Shown here: piece after piece, positions 63,359-64,000 of the stretch | Numbering within the stretch: the first letter of the stretch is position 1 | Layout: every line of letters begins with the position of its first letter | NCBI RefSeq assembly: GCF_002964605.1 | Contig: NZ_PQDH01000005.1 | Span: forward strand, 1-64,000 | Source: Vallitalea okinawensis | GTDB taxonomy: Bacteria > Bacillota > Clostridia > Lachnospirales > PQDH01 | Direction: 5' to 3' | Length of the DNA: 64,000 nucleotides | Position numbers and translations under genes: made by a program | The notes under the pieces: generated by a model | The model's database searches: none | The model's input: the letters and a program-made list of their open reading frames with translations, nothing else | What the model was told of the DNA's origin: nothing

Positions 63359-64000
63359 CTATACCCGTAAATGCTTTCTAATAGATAAAAAGGAACCAAT
63401 AATACCTATTCCAATACCAATTCCTAAGAAAACTGGTCCAAGAATAGAAACAATTTGACTAAGTTCAACAAATCTTATAAAATCATTTAGCATATAGAAT
63501 TCATCGTTAATGATCGTAATCAAGTAATCATAAGAGTAATAGATGATACCGAAAGGTATTAATGCTCCAATTAATCCGATTAGAATACCTTCGATAATAA
63601 ATGGTAAACGTATAAAACTATCTTTTGCTCCAAGGTACTTCATAATATTAATTTCATGCCTTCTTATAAATAGTCCAATCTTAATGGTATTAGCAATGAG
63701 TAATGTAGCAATAGCTAATAAAATACTTATAAGAACAAGGCTTATGTATTGAAGCAAAACACTAAAATTGACAATTACATCAATTGACTCTTGAGAATAA
63801 TAACAATCTCTGATACCTGATAAGGTATTGATATAGGTTACAAAATCTTCTTGTTTAGATGCATCATATAGAAATATTTCAAAAGATGCACTGTCACTAA
63901 GAGGATTATCTTTCTCTAATTCAGCTAGTATATCTTCATTGGCATCAAGTTCGCCTTTAAACTCGTTCCAAGCTTCTTCGGGTGATGTGTAAATTACAGT
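63359..64000 (-). CDS. ftsX: Cell division protein FtsX, C-terminal part (continues beyond window)
   Basis: The frame is open to the window edge, so only about the last 213 residues are seen. They comprise the extracytoplasmic domain (read on past 63757: FEIFLYDASKQEDFV, SGIRDCYYSQESIDVIV), then three membrane segments with the FtsX mark FIRRHEINIMKYLGAKDSFI. FtsX is the membrane subunit of the ABC-like FtsEX complex, which turns on peptidoglycan hydrolases at the division site. The coiled-coil M23 peptidase gene follows 10 bp later. The ftsE gene should lie just outside the window. Confidence 0.9.
   Translation of the reverse strand, partial: TVIYTSPEEAWNEFKGELDANEDILAELEKDNPLSDSASFEIFLYDASKQEDFVTYINTLSGIRDCYYSQESIDVIVNFSVLLQYISLVLISILLAIATLLIANTIKIGLFIRRHEINIMKYLGAKDSFIRLPFIIEGILIGLIGALIPFGIIYYSYDYLITIINDEFYMLNDFIRFVELSQIVSILGPVFLGIGIGIGIIGSFLSIRKHLRV

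Overview
The window is low-G+C DNA of clostridial type (Bacillota, most like Lachnospirales/Vallitalea-type anaerobes). Evidence: AT-rich sequence, strong AGGAGG ribosome-binding sites, YesM/YesN sensor-regulator pairs, many CUT1 sugar ABC transporters, PadR/DUF1700 and HxlR regulators, an FtsX-M23-CtpA block, and two TwoAYGGAY-type structured RNAs, a class reported from clostridia and gut metagenomes. I see no phage, insertion sequence, CRISPR array, rRNA or tRNA.

Layout. 1-7.3 kb: a structured RNA, a GT39-like membrane glycosyltransferase, and a convergent six-gene operon (DegT aminotransferase, GT2, ATP-grasp, NMT1-type ABC transporter) that looks like an Arn-like glycan-modification module. 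7.3-11.9 kb: a sulfur/selenium-type cluster (two TusA-like proteins, a YedE/YeeE transporter split into two genes around one TusA, a thioredoxin-reductase-like flavoprotein, a LysR regulator with a T-N11-A palindrome). 12-22.5 kb: a sulfated-glycan locus read on the minus strand (YesN, YesM, binding protein, two permeases, DUF5107-TPR protein, sulfatase). 22.8-31.6 kb: a tctCBA carboxylate transporter co-transcribed with a sulfatase, and divergent from it a binding-protein-like/YesM/YesN three-gene sensor set. 31.6-42.1 kb: two GH29 fucosidases, another ABC transporter, and a YesM and a YesN gene that are separated from each other. 42.2-44.4 kb: PadR-DUF1700-DUF4097-like operon with three palindromic operators. 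44.5-57.7 kb: a catabolic locus with three sulfatases alternating with two paralogous six-hairpin glycosidase-like proteins, an LplABC-type transporter and a membrane-bound AraC regulator. 57.8-64 kb: housekeeping (GDT1-like transporter with a cysteine cluster, membrane PDZ protein, second structured RNA, CtpA, M23 peptidase, FtsX).

How it works together (inference). The binding proteins are lipoproteins, while all five sulfatases, both fucosidases and both six-hairpin proteins lack signal peptides. The cell therefore probably imports sulfated, fucose-containing oligosaccharides through several ABC transporters and desulfates and cleaves them in the cytoplasm. Each transporter set has a dedicated extracytoplasmic sensor next to it. 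All five sulfatases are Cys-type and need formylglycine maturation, but no anSME maturase gene is in the window.
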